64,000 nucleotides of DNA from Paenibacillus peoriae KCTC 3763 (GTDB lineage Bacteria > Bacillota > Bacilli > Paenibacillales > Paenibacillaceae): positions 372,001 to 436,000 of the forward strand of contig NZ_AGFX01000011.1 in NCBI RefSeq assembly GCF_000236805.1, in the 5' to 3' direction. A model generated the notes under the pieces. It saw only the letters and a program-made list of their open reading frames with translations. It did no database searches and was not told the origin of the DNA. Every line of letters starts with the position of its first letter. Within the stretch, counting starts at the first letter, position 1. The position numbers and the translations under genes are program-made. Below are positions 33,096-41,935 of this stretch, piece after piece.

Positions 33096-33370
33096 GATGA
33101 TCACCTCGTGCGTTTTATTATGTCAATAATTATACATTATTTTCGGAAAACTTTCCTTAAATTTTGATTAAAATGTGACTTTTATTATATCGTGATTGTA
33201 TTTTTATTGGTGATCGGGCATTATTTTCGGAATTATTGCACACTGCCTTTGTACTGTGATTTTAAAATTTGAAAAATATAATATAAAGATGATGTGAAGC
33301 GTGCTGCGACAGCTCTCTTTCTGACATGTTATAATATCGAAAAGCCAGTTGGAAAGGTTGTCAGTATGGT

Positions 33371-33463
33371 ATGAAGCTTTTTAAAGGTTTGTTTTGGGGA
33401 TTATTGATCAGTTTTCTCCTGTGGTGTGCCTTGTTTGGGCTTGTCCGCTGGATATCGCATTGA
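33371..33463 (+). CDS. Possible 30-residue membrane peptide
   Basis: MKLFKGLFWGLLISFLLWCA followed by LFGLVRWISH: a basic start and one hydrophobic helix. GGAAAGG lies ~12 bases upstream. It is similar in style to other small membrane peptides in the window but unproven. Confidence 0.4.
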   Translation: MKLFKGLFWGLLISFLLWCALFGLVRWISH

Positions 33464-33478
33464 GTCGCTTCATGTATC

Positions 33479-33673
33479 TTATACAATAACTCGTGCGACA
33501 GTATCCACGTCCTGAATTGAAATCGTATATACGTTTTCGTCATCGTAGAGCTTGAAATGCTGGTCCTCTTGTTCAGACAGGAGCTTAGGCCAGCCAATAA
33601 CGGTACTTCCATTGTGTAACCGGATTACAACGGCTTGCTTGTGGCTCACGGCCAGTTTGATCTCATCGTTCAT
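33479..33673 (-). CDS. Hypothetical 64-residue protein
   Basis: AGAGGAGG eight bases before ATG 33673. Beta-rich: AVVIRLHNGSTVIGWPKLL, then YTISIQDVDTVARVIV, resembling small SH3/Sm-like barrels. No named family. Confidence 0.65.
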   Translation of the reverse strand: MNDEIKLAVSHKQAVVIRLHNGSTVIGWPKLLSEQEDQHFKLYDDENVYTISIQDVDTVARVIV

Positions 33674-33812
33674 CTGTGCAACCTCCTCTCTGTATTATTT
33701 GTCGTCGAAGATTCAACCATTTTTTATAGTCCGCGAGGGGTTAAAAAAAATAAAATCCAGGGATTCCTTGGTTGAAGGTATTCACTGGAATAGCTTGAAG
33801 GGAAGAGGGAAA

Positions 33813-34250
33813 TTGAAGAAAAAACTGTTAAGTTTTATAACCGTAGTGCTATTGGCCGCGGGTATGTATTGGTTTAAAGGAGTCGACCTCCTTACGAAAA
33901 CACCACAAGAAAACCCGTCCTCATCGGTACAGGTTACACTGCATTTTCCGTCAGATCGGTATCCAGAAACGGCGCAGCATATCAAGGAAGCGATTCAGAC
34001 GGGAAAATCATCGGTATGCACAATTGACCGTGAAGGAGCCGAGCAAAATCGCAAACATTCGCTTGCAAGTGTTCCTACTCGCAAAGGATACGATCGTGAC
34101 GAATGGCCGATGGCGATGTGTTCAGAAGGCGGTAAAGGTGCAAATGTCAAATACATAGCTCCTAAGGATAATCGTGGGGCAGGATCATGGGTAAGTCACC
34201 AATTGGATGAGTATGAGGATGGAACTCGTGTAAAATTTGTCGTGAAATAA
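33813..34250 (+). CDS. nucB: Secreted sporulation-type nuclease NucB-like
   Basis: 145 residues from TTG 33813 behind GAAGAGGG (B. subtilis NucB is 136). Signal-peptide-like start MKKKLLSFITVVLLAAGMYW. The NucB/YncB domain shows YPETAQHIKEAI, RKGYDRDEWPMAMCSEGG (the conserved DRDEWP active-site stretch) and NRGAGSWVSHQLDEY. This family degrades extracellular DNA, for example during sporulation or biofilm dispersal. The usual Cys pair is present (SSVCTID and AMCSEGG). Confidence 0.9.
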   Translation: MKKKLLSFITVVLLAAGMYWFKGVDLLTKTPQENPSSSVQVTLHFPSDRYPETAQHIKEAIQTGKSSVCTIDREGAEQNRKHSLASVPTRKGYDRDEWPMAMCSEGGKGANVKYIAPKDNRGAGSWVSHQLDEYEDGTRVKFVVK

Positions 34251-34254
34251 TAAT

Positions 34255-34293
34255 GCTATGAATTCGTGCTATGAATTCGTGTTATGAATTCGT
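34255..34293 (+). repeat. Three tandem 13-bp repeats
   Basis: Unit GCTATGAATTCGT twice, then GTTATGAATTCGT, directly behind the nucB stop and ahead of the end of the convergent gene. Confidence 0.9.
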
Positions 34294-34297
34294 ATAG

Positions 34298-34501
34298 TTA
34301 CTTTTTATTTCTCTTAGGATGTTCCTGTTTGGCCCTAATCAGTGCCACAACATTATCTCCCTGTCCCTTAGGCTCCTGTTTGGCTTTAACCAATGCCAAA
34401 AAAGCAAAAAAGTCGCCTAATGTAGTGAAGCCAGCACCTAATATCGCCAGATCTTCAGCGGATAGTTGATTTAACCAGTCCATTTGCTTAGCGTCAAACA
34501 T
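34298..34501 (-). CDS. Hypothetical 67-residue protein
   Basis: Amphipathic N-terminus (MFDAKQMDWLNQLSAEDLAI), a hydrophobic middle (LGDFFAFLALVKAK) and a basic tail (HPKRNKK). GGTGAT lies three to four bases before ATG 34501. No family recognised; it may associate with the membrane. Confidence 0.6.
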   Translation of the reverse strand: MFDAKQMDWLNQLSAEDLAILGAGFTTLGDFFAFLALVKAKQEPKGQGDNVVALIRAKQEHPKRNKK

Positions 34502-34615
34502 TTTATCACCGCCAACCGTTGATAATGTATAGTATGTACTGACAGCGGGGAAGGTCAGGGCTCAAGCAAAGCTTTTTAGTATGCCTGTTTTTTGTGCAGA
34601 GGATGTGTAGACCAC

Positions 34616-36436
34616 ATGTTAAAATTTAATTTTTACACGAAAATCGTCTCTATCGTTATTCTATTGCTGATTCCTATACTAGTTTTGTACGTCTATTCCA
34701 ATCAGATGACGACAAGAGTGCTGCGTAATGAGCTGAACCAGTCTAATTATAATCAACTGACTTTTTTTCAAAATCAGGTAAACACAAATATTGAAATGAT
34801 ATCCTCCTGGCCGCATTTGCTGATTCATGATCCTGATGTTGCCAGCTTTCAGGCCATTTTTTTAAAGGATAAGACTCTTAATTTAGATGGAATTAATCTT
34901 GTCAAACGTATCCAGACCAAGCTGGGACTTCAGGAAAGCTCATCGAATTGGAGAACCGGTCTAGATATCTATTCCCCTTCACTTGGACGTGTTGTGTCAG
35001 AAAATGGAGCCGGTTTTTATGATCAGAAAAAACTAAACCAGTTGATTAAAGATGGCTGGCAGGTATCCAAAAAAAGAATGTACGGGAAGGATCAATTTAT
35101 ATTTTCATTGTATACATTATCTCCGTTTTCCTCACTTGGTAATCCTGAAACCGCCAACACGATTATTAAGGTCGAATTTGACAGCAGTAACATTCAGGAC
35201 ATGCTTGACCGTTTTAAAGGTGATGGACGGAAGGAGCCTTTTTATTATAAAAAAGGTGTAGGAGCGATCTATAATCGTACTGCAAATGAAGAGCTGTCCG
35301 GCAAGCTGATTACGAAATTGGAGAAAATGGGGCTGCATGAGGTTGATAATCTGACCGTGAAAATTGGAGAAGAGAGCTACTTGGTTCATGCCGTTCTTTC
35401 GCAAACGACGGGCTGGTATTTAATTGACTATATGCCTTTGTCCGATATAATGTCTCCAATTTATTCTTCAAATCGATTATTTTATATCACCGTTGTTGGC
35501 TTGCTGCTGGTAGGCCTGATTGGTGCTTACCTGCTCCATTCACAGGTACAAGTGCCGATTCTCCAGCTTGTGCGGGCATTTCGGAAATTAAAGGATGGAG
35601 ACTATGCTGTTCGATTAAGCCCAAGGGGGAGTCACGAGTTTGCTTTCCTGTCCCGTCAATTCAATCTGATGGTCGAACAGATCCAGGAGCTGTTTGAAAA
35701 GGTGTATGTTGAGCAGCTGCATGTCAAGGAAGCGCGTCTAAAGCAGCTCCAGTCACAAATCAATCCACACTTTTTTTATAATTGTTTTTCGTTCATTACA
35801 AGTATGGCGAAGCTCCGAAATCATGAGGCGGTCGTGGCCATGGCGCATAATTTATCCAGGTATTATCGATATACGACAAGGCAGGAACGGGATTTGGTGC
35901 CATTATCAGAGGAAGTCGAGTTTGTTCAATATTATTTGAAAATTCAGCAGATGCGTATGCCGCGGCTAACGTTTACAATTGATGTTTCTCCACAGGCCAA
36001 TGGTCTGCTGATTCCGCTGCTTGTAGTGCAACCACTAGTGGAAAATGCGGTGCTGCACGGGATAGAGCCTCAAGTGGAGGATGGCCTCATCCATATTAAA
36101 ACCGAGTGTGTCGGCTCGTATATGCACCTGATTGTGGATGATAATGGACTAGGCTTGAGCCAAGAGGCTATAACAGCCCTGACATCAACGCTTGACAAGC
36201 CTGTAGAAGAGAAACATGGCTACGGCTTATGGAATGTACATCAACGTATGCGATTGCATTTTGGAGAAGACGCCGGACTGGACTTCTCGTTGTCACCTTT
36301 GGGAGGACTGCGTGCGGTTTTAAAATGGCCGCTGCCAGCAGAAGCAGAGCCGACAAACGGCTTGATTGAACCTTCCCCAAATTCGAATATGGTTAAACTG
36401 GAGGGACCTTATGGTTCAAATATTATTGGTAGATGA
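34616..36436 (+). CDS. YesM-type sensor histidine kinase
   Basis: 606 residues: membrane helix (~8-28), large extracellular sensor, second helix (~287-307), HAMP, then the His_kinase domain QSQINPHFFYNCFSFI (phospho-His near 384) and a HATPase domain with VENAVLHG and GLGLSQEA. It pairs with the overlapping response-regulator gene. Kinases of this family sense oligosaccharides or their binding proteins and sit next to LplABC-type transporters. Here the target is the galactan module downstream (inference). Confidence 0.9.
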   Translation: MLKFNFYTKIVSIVILLLIPILVLYVYSNQMTTRVLRNELNQSNYNQLTFFQNQVNTNIEMISSWPHLLIHDPDVASFQAIFLKDKTLNLDGINLVKRIQTKLGLQESSSNWRTGLDIYSPSLGRVVSENGAGFYDQKKLNQLIKDGWQVSKKRMYGKDQFIFSLYTLSPFSSLGNPETANTIIKVEFDSSNIQDMLDRFKGDGRKEPFYYKKGVGAIYNRTANEELSGKLITKLEKMGLHEVDNLTVKIGEESYLVHAVLSQTTGWYLIDYMPLSDIMSPIYSSNRLFYITVVGLLLVGLIGAYLLHSQVQVPILQLVRAFRKLKDGDYAVRLSPRGSHEFAFLSRQFNLMVEQIQELFEKVYVEQLHVKEARLKQLQSQINPHFFYNCFSFITSMAKLRNHEAVVAMAHNLSRYYRYTTRQERDLVPLSEEVEFVQYYLKIQQMRMPRLTFTIDVSPQANGLLIPLLVVQPLVENAVLHGIEPQVEDGLIHIKTECVGSYMHLIVDDNGLGLSQEAITALTSTLDKPVEEKHGYGLWNVHQRMRLHFGEDAGLDFSLSPLGGLRAVLKWPLPAEAEPTNGLIEPSPNSNMVKLEGPYGSNIIGR

Positions 36437-38036
36437 TGAGAGCTATGTAACAGAAAGCCTGGCGGCTACCATTTCATGGGAAACGCTGGGCATTGAGAAG
36501 ATTCATCAGGCATCCTCCTCCTTAGCAGCAATAGATGTGCTGGAAGCCTATGACATTGACATTCTGGTTACGGATATTCGTATGCCCGGTATGACAGGGC
36601 TGGAGCTGATTGTTGAGGCGAATGAGCGATGGCCGCACATTCGATGCTTGCTGCTCACAGGCTATGCCGATTTTGAATATGCCAAAAAGGCGATCCAGCT
36701 TAAGGCTTTTGATTATATTTTAAAACCGGTGGATGATGAGGAGTTTATGAAATGTGTATCAGCTGCCATCGATTCGCTAAAGGAAGAATGGGAAGCCTTT
36801 GACAAGGTTCATCAATTACAGTACAGCCGCAGGACCGATTTTGGTGTGCTGCGTACTCACCTGATGCATGATTTGGTGCTTGGGCGCCATCTGTCTATAC
36901 AAATAATAGAGGACAAGCTGTCACAGTACGAAATTATGCTGCGCACAGGACAACATGCCAGTATGCTGCTTATTCAGCTGGGCAAGCATTTTTCTGATAT
37001 GGATTATCATTCGGTATCTTTAATTGAGTATGCGATTGGAAATATTGCTGAAGAAGTGTTTGCCCCCAATTTTTACGTTTGGCACTGTAAAGCGCCGCAT
37101 GACTGTCTAATAGTATTAATAGAAGAAAATTGGAATCTGATTTCCGATCGGAGCAAGGACGAGCAGAATCAAATTTTGCGTACGACGATTGACAATTTCC
37201 GAAAAAATGTGAGCAACTACTTAAAAGGCGAAATTTACGTTACGGTAACCGGCTGGTTTATGTTCCCACAGGAACTGCCTAAGGTATACCAGTCAGCTAT
37301 CAGATCCTTATACTGGAACCAGCAGGAGGAAACGGATACACTGTTCTTTATAGAAGAACAGCCAGAACAGCCGCACAATTCAACCAAGCTGCTGGAGGGG
37401 CTGTACGTACACCCAACGCTGACCCATCTTCTGGAGTCCAGACAATGGGAGGAAGCTGAAACGAAGATAAACCGTGTATTTGGCAAGATAGAGGAAGCAG
37501 GGTATACCCGTGAGCATTTATATGAGCTTTTTATTACGGTAACGAGCGCATTTATGTACACGGCGCATAAGCAAGGACGCTTCATTACGCAGATGGATCA
37601 AACGGGCTTTGACCCGCTGCATGCGCAGAAAATGATCCAATCGTTCTCCAATCTTAAGGAATGGATATTTTTGATGATGAACAAGCTGAAGTCGGAATGG
37701 TCGGCAAGTGAGCAAAACGCCAAAAGCTATGTGGTCAAGCAGGTTCAGGAGCTCATCACCCAGGATAAAGGTCAGGAGCTGTCTGTTAAGACGATTGCCG
37801 ATCAGGTTTATCTTCATCCGGTCTATCTGTCCAAAATCTATAAGGCTGAAACCGGAGAAGGTCTGGGAGATTATATCATCCGAATGAGAATGGAGCGGGC
37901 TCTGTATTTGCTCAAGTATTCCAACAAAAAAATATATGAAATTACGACCGAACTGGGCTATCAGAATCCCCAATATTTCAGTAAGATGTTCAAAAAGCAT
38001 TACGGAATGACGCCGCATGAATTTCGAGACCAGTAG
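36411..38036 (+). CDS. YesN-type AraC response regulator
   Basis: 541 residues. Receiver domain with phospho-acceptor Asp in ILVTDIRMPGM (near 56) and Lys in YILKPVDD (~104); a long linker; C-terminal AraC HTH (LSVKTIADQVYLHPVYLSKI, then IYEITTELGYQNPQYFSKMF). ATG at 36411 follows GGAGGG, and the gene overlaps the kinase gene by 26 bases. Probably activates the galactan transport/hydrolase genes directly downstream. Confidence 0.92.
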   Translation: MVQILLVDDESYVTESLAATISWETLGIEKIHQASSSLAAIDVLEAYDIDILVTDIRMPGMTGLELIVEANERWPHIRCLLLTGYADFEYAKKAIQLKAFDYILKPVDDEEFMKCVSAAIDSLKEEWEAFDKVHQLQYSRRTDFGVLRTHLMHDLVLGRHLSIQIIEDKLSQYEIMLRTGQHASMLLIQLGKHFSDMDYHSVSLIEYAIGNIAEEVFAPNFYVWHCKAPHDCLIVLIEENWNLISDRSKDEQNQILRTTIDNFRKNVSNYLKGEIYVTVTGWFMFPQELPKVYQSAIRSLYWNQQEETDTLFFIEEQPEQPHNSTKLLEGLYVHPTLTHLLESRQWEEAETKINRVFGKIEEAGYTREHLYELFITVTSAFMYTAHKQGRFITQMDQTGFDPLHAQKMIQSFSNLKEWIFLMMNKLKSEWSASEQNAKSYVVKQVQELITQDKGQELSVKTIADQVYLHPVYLSKIYKAETGEGLGDYIIRMRMERALYLLKYSNKKIYEITTELGYQNPQYFSKMFKKHYGMTPHEFRDQ

Positions 38037-38188
38037 AGATGGGACCAGTAAAGACGAAATGAATAAAGACGGAATCAGTAAAGATCAGTTGGGAAAGGTG
38101 CAGAAATATTTATTTTGTGACATAGGCTGCGTAGAAAAGCCCTCTTATAATAAAAGAGTAGAAAATGATTTTTTTGAGGGGGAACAAT

Positions 38189-39871
38189 ATGCGAGTTCAT
38201 TCGAAAAAAAAGCTGTTGTCGCTACTCGCCGCAACTATGCTATTAGGAGCTGGCCTTGTGGGCTGCTCGGGCACGGGGAATGGTGGAGATACCAATAGCG
38301 CGGCCAAAACTGAAAACGTATACAAAGAAAAATACAATCCGGAAGTCACCATTTCCACAGTATGGGGTGTAGATCCTGCCTTAAAATTTAAAAATGGCGA
38401 ATCTATCGAAAATAATGTTGCGACCAAATGGGCCAAAGAGAAATTCGGTATTAATATAAAATCACTCTGGTCTGTCACGGATACAAATGGTGCATTCGCC
38501 ACGAAGCTGCGTTTGGCGATGTCCTCCGGTCAGGAGATGCCGGATGTTGTTGTACTGGGAACGGAAAATGAGCAGTTGGCGCAGGATATGATCGATTCCG
38601 GTATGTTTGCGGAAGCGGGTCCGTTGTTCGATAAATACGCTTCGGATTCCTGGAAGCAGGCGATGAATCAGGATACGAACGTATGGAACCAATATAGCCG
38701 GGATGGCAAGAAAATGGGTATTCCTGTACTCGATTTTGCTTATAACCACGATTATGTTTTGTGGGTACGACAAGACTGGCTGGACAAGCTGGGCATGAAG
38801 GCCCCTCAGACGATGGACGAGCTGGAAAAAGTGATGGATGCTTTTAAAAATAAAAATCCGGATGGATTGTCTCCAGACAAAGTTATACCACTCAGCATCG
38901 GTTTCAAAACGTCCATGAACACCTGGATGGGTGACCCGTCCTGGATTTTCGGAGCCTATGGCACACTCCCCCAACAATGGAACAAAGGTGCGAACGGCAG
39001 TCTGGAGTATGGCTCTGTGCAGCCTGGTATGAAGCCGGGTCTGCAAAAGCTGAGCGAATGGCTCAAAAAGGGATACATTCCGCGGGAAGCAGCATTGTGG
39101 GATGAGAATAAAACGTCAGAGCCTGCAGTCGCAGGAACAGCAGGCATCTTACCAGGTCCATACTGGATGAGCGGCTGGCCGCTTCAGGATACGGTGAAAA
39201 ATGCGAAGAGCGCCGTATGGAAGCCGATTAAGATTCCAGTGGGGCCTTACAACAAAGCCATGCGCCATGGAACTCAATACACCAATGGTGTCGTACTGAT
39301 CAACAAACAAATGCAGCATCCTGAAGCTTTTTTCACCTATCAAAATTACTTGTTTGATCACTTTGCAAATGCCAAATCGGAAGGAGATTTGGCGAACGGG
39401 ATGTTTAAGGGCTACGACTATGAGCTGGATGCGAATGGTAAGCTGTTACCTATCGACAAGATACCAGGCGGTTATGTAAACTCTGTTCGTTATTTGCTGG
39501 TTCGTGATGGTGCGCGTATACCTGATGCCCAAATGAAGGCTTTGTTAAGCTTGGCTGACGGCGCGGAAGCGAAGACTCGTCTGGAGAAGGATGTAATGGT
39601 TAATTACGGCAAAGATACACCTGCGGCTGCCAAGGTGTTAATGGAACAGAAGGATATTTCCATGAAGGATCAGTTCACAGGACCTACTACGCCAACCATG
39701 AAGTCCAAAAAGGACTATCTGGATAAGATTGAAAACCAGACTTTCAATGAAATCATTTATGGCAAACAGCCGATTTCGGCCTTTGATACCTTCGTGCAGA
39801 CGTGGAAGAGTGCCGGAGGCGAACAAATTACAAAAGAAGTGAATGAATGGTATAAGAGCGTTGAGAAGTAA
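38189..39871 (+). CDS. Substrate-binding lipoprotein of the galactan transporter
   Basis: 560 residues. Lipoprotein signal with lipobox LVGC (Cys 26). Family features: VLWVRQDWLDKLGMKAPQTM and a solute-binding-protein fold. GAGGGGG precedes ATG 38189. It would deliver galacto-oligosaccharides to the two permeases downstream (ligand inferred from GH42 and GH53). The ATPase is not encoded here; this transporter class usually shares an MsmX-type ATPase. Confidence 0.9.
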   Translation: MRVHSKKKLLSLLAATMLLGAGLVGCSGTGNGGDTNSAAKTENVYKEKYNPEVTISTVWGVDPALKFKNGESIENNVATKWAKEKFGINIKSLWSVTDTNGAFATKLRLAMSSGQEMPDVVVLGTENEQLAQDMIDSGMFAEAGPLFDKYASDSWKQAMNQDTNVWNQYSRDGKKMGIPVLDFAYNHDYVLWVRQDWLDKLGMKAPQTMDELEKVMDAFKNKNPDGLSPDKVIPLSIGFKTSMNTWMGDPSWIFGAYGTLPQQWNKGANGSLEYGSVQPGMKPGLQKLSEWLKKGYIPREAALWDENKTSEPAVAGTAGILPGPYWMSGWPLQDTVKNAKSAVWKPIKIPVGPYNKAMRHGTQYTNGVVLINKQMQHPEAFFTYQNYLFDHFANAKSEGDLANGMFKGYDYELDANGKLLPIDKIPGGYVNSVRYLLVRDGARIPDAQMKALLSLADGAEAKTRLEKDVMVNYGKDTPAAAKVLMEQKDISMKDQFTGPTTPTMKSKKDYLDKIENQTFNEIIYGKQPISAFDTFVQTWKSAGGEQITKEVNEWYKSVEK

Positions 39872-39892
39872 ACACAGTTGAAATGGATAGAT

Positions 39893-39919
39893 GGGCTGTC
39901 CCAAACGGGCAGCCTTTTT
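39893..39919 (+). terminator. Intergenic terminator between binding protein and permeases
   Basis: GGGCTGTCCC/GGGCAGCC followed by TTTTTAA. Partial termination here would raise binding-protein levels over the permeases. Confidence 0.7.
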
Positions 39920-40108
39920 AATACCAATCACCACATTATATTGGAAATAAATGCGCTACCATTATGCTTGCGAGATAGACTACCATTCACATGGCGAGGC
40001 TGAAAAATGATTGCTTTTGTGCCATGTATGTTGGTTTTTTGAGCTGTTTCGTTAGTAGGAACGCTTCTATAATTGAAGTATACCATGAGAGTTACAGGAG
40101 GAACTGCA

Positions 40109-40999
40109 ATGAGAAGTCTGCAACGTACGTGGCCATTTCATATCATGCTGCTGCCAGCCATCATTTTTTTAATTGTATTCAGCTACATTCCGATGGGCGG
40201 GATCGTGATGGCCTTTCAAAATTACAAGCCTTGGCTGGGTATAACCGGCTCCGAGTGGGTTGGACTGGATAATTTCCGCTTTCTGTTCCAACGGGAGGAC
40301 AGTCTGCAAGTCGTCTGGAATACGCTGATTATCGCGGTTCTAAAGATGTTTTTCAATCTGCTCGTTCCATTTGTTTTTGCCATTCTGCTGAATGAAATTC
40401 GCAAGGTTGGACTTCAGCGATCCATTCAGACACTGGTTTACCTGCCACACTTTCTGTCGTGGGTAATCTTGGGCGGGATTCTGGTTGACCTGCTCGCTAC
40501 AGATGGCTTTATGAACCGTATTCTTGGCAGTTTTGGAATCCAGCCCATCTTTTTTTTGGGAGACAATAACTGGTTTCGCTTTACGGTAATCGTATCAGAT
40601 ATATGGAAGGAGTTTGGCTATAATACTATCGTTTTTCTCGCCGCATTGGCGGGGATCAATCCTTCGTTGTATGAAGCAGCAGAGATGGATGGGGCAAGCC
40701 GCTGGAGACAGACGCTGCATATTACTGTGCCTTCGCTGATTCCGATGGTTGTGGTTGTGGGTACACTTGCACTCGGTAATGTCCTGAATGCTGGCTTCGA
40801 CCAGATTTTCAACCTTTACAACCCGCTTGTATACCAAAAAGGCGATATTATTGACACGTTCGTCTATCGGACAGCATTAATTAACGGGGAAATGGGCTTT
40901 GCTACCGCCATCGGATTGTTTAAATCTGTGATCAGTATGATTCTCATTCTGATTTCCTATCGACTTGCATACAAATGGGCAGGCTACCGCATATTTTGA
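40109..40999 (+). CDS. ABC sugar permease (LplB-type)
   Basis: 296 residues, six membrane helices. The ATPase-contact EAA loop reads YEAAEMDGASRWRQTLHITV (~190-209). ATG at 40109 follows ACAGGAGGAAC; upstream in-frame ATGs lack a ribosome site. Forms the import channel with the next gene. Confidence 0.9.
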   Translation: MRSLQRTWPFHIMLLPAIIFLIVFSYIPMGGIVMAFQNYKPWLGITGSEWVGLDNFRFLFQREDSLQVVWNTLIIAVLKMFFNLLVPFVFAILLNEIRKVGLQRSIQTLVYLPHFLSWVILGGILVDLLATDGFMNRILGSFGIQPIFFLGDNNWFRFTVIVSDIWKEFGYNTIVFLAALAGINPSLYEAAEMDGASRWRQTLHITVPSLIPMVVVVGTLALGNVLNAGFDQIFNLYNPLVYQKGDIIDTFVYRTALINGEMGFATAIGLFKSVISMILILISYRLAYKWAGYRIF

Positions 41000-41026
41000 T
41001 TCCACAAGGCTGAAAGAGGGAGAGTC

Positions 41027-41905
41027 ATGTATCATAAAACAACGGCATATCGCATCTTCAATGTGTTTAATATTTGTCTGCTTGTGCTTTTATCTATCAT
41101 GTGTATCGTTCCGCTGATTCATGTATTGGCGGTATCATTTAGTGCCAAATCAGCAGCAGACGCCAATCTGGTTGGACTGTGGCCGGTGCAATTTTCATTA
41201 GAAGCCTACAAGAAGACGATGAATAATCCTATTTTTCTGCACTCTATCTGGATTTCTGTTCTCCGGACCGTGCTCGGTACTGGCTTGACGCTGCTGATTA
41301 CCTTTTTAGCTGCTTATCCACTTTCAAAAGAAGCATCTGTATTCCGCAGCCGCAACGTATATTCATGGCTGTTCGTATTCAGTATGATTTTTAACGGTGG
41401 CCTGGTTCCATTTTATATGGTCATTCAAAAGATTCATCTTATGGACAGCTTTTGGGTACTTGTTTTGCCGGGAGCGGTCAATACATTTCTGGTCATCCTC
41501 ATGCTGAACTTTTTTAGAGGCATACCCAAGGAGATGGAGGAGGCCGCGCTGATTGATGGGGCAGGACATTTTCGGACTTTGTTTAGTATATTTTTACCGA
41601 TATCGATGCCATCCATTGCGACAATTGCGTTGTTTAGTATGGTGTTTCACTGGAACTCATGGTTTGATGGCCTGCTCTATCTGAGCAATGCCAAGGATTA
41701 TCCGCTCGCGACCTTCCTGCAAACGGTCATCATTCAGAAGGACATGAGCTCTATGAGTATGAGTCCCAAAGAGATGGAATTGCTTTCACAAACAACGGTG
41801 AATGCAGCGCAAATTTTCATTGGTGCAGCGCCTATTCTTATTGTATATCCATTTTTACAAAAGTATTTTGTTAAAGGTATGACGCTCGGTTCTGTCAAGG
41901 AGTAA
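41027..41905 (+). CDS. ABC sugar permease (LplC/YtcP-type)
   Basis: 292 residues, six membrane helices. The EAA loop MEEAALIDGAGHFRTLFSIF (~172-191) is intact. AAGAGGGAGA precedes ATG 41027. Second channel subunit of the transporter, with the characteristic C-terminal LQKYFVKGMTLGSVKE of this class. Confidence 0.93.
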   Translation: MYHKTTAYRIFNVFNICLLVLLSIMCIVPLIHVLAVSFSAKSAADANLVGLWPVQFSLEAYKKTMNNPIFLHSIWISVLRTVLGTGLTLLITFLAAYPLSKEASVFRSRNVYSWLFVFSMIFNGGLVPFYMVIQKIHLMDSFWVLVLPGAVNTFLVILMLNFFRGIPKEMEEAALIDGAGHFRTLFSIFLPISMPSIATIALFSMVFHWNSWFDGLLYLSNAKDYPLATFLQTVIIQKDMSSMSMSPKEMELLSQTTVNAAQIFIGAAPILIVYPFLQKYFVKGMTLGSVKE

Positions 41906-41935
41906 ACCCTATTGATCTAAAGGAGATGATTTACA

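Noticed and set aside
33552-33812. N-terminal extension of the NucB frame
   Set aside because: It overlaps an opposite-strand gene with a good ribosome site and would bury the signal peptide.
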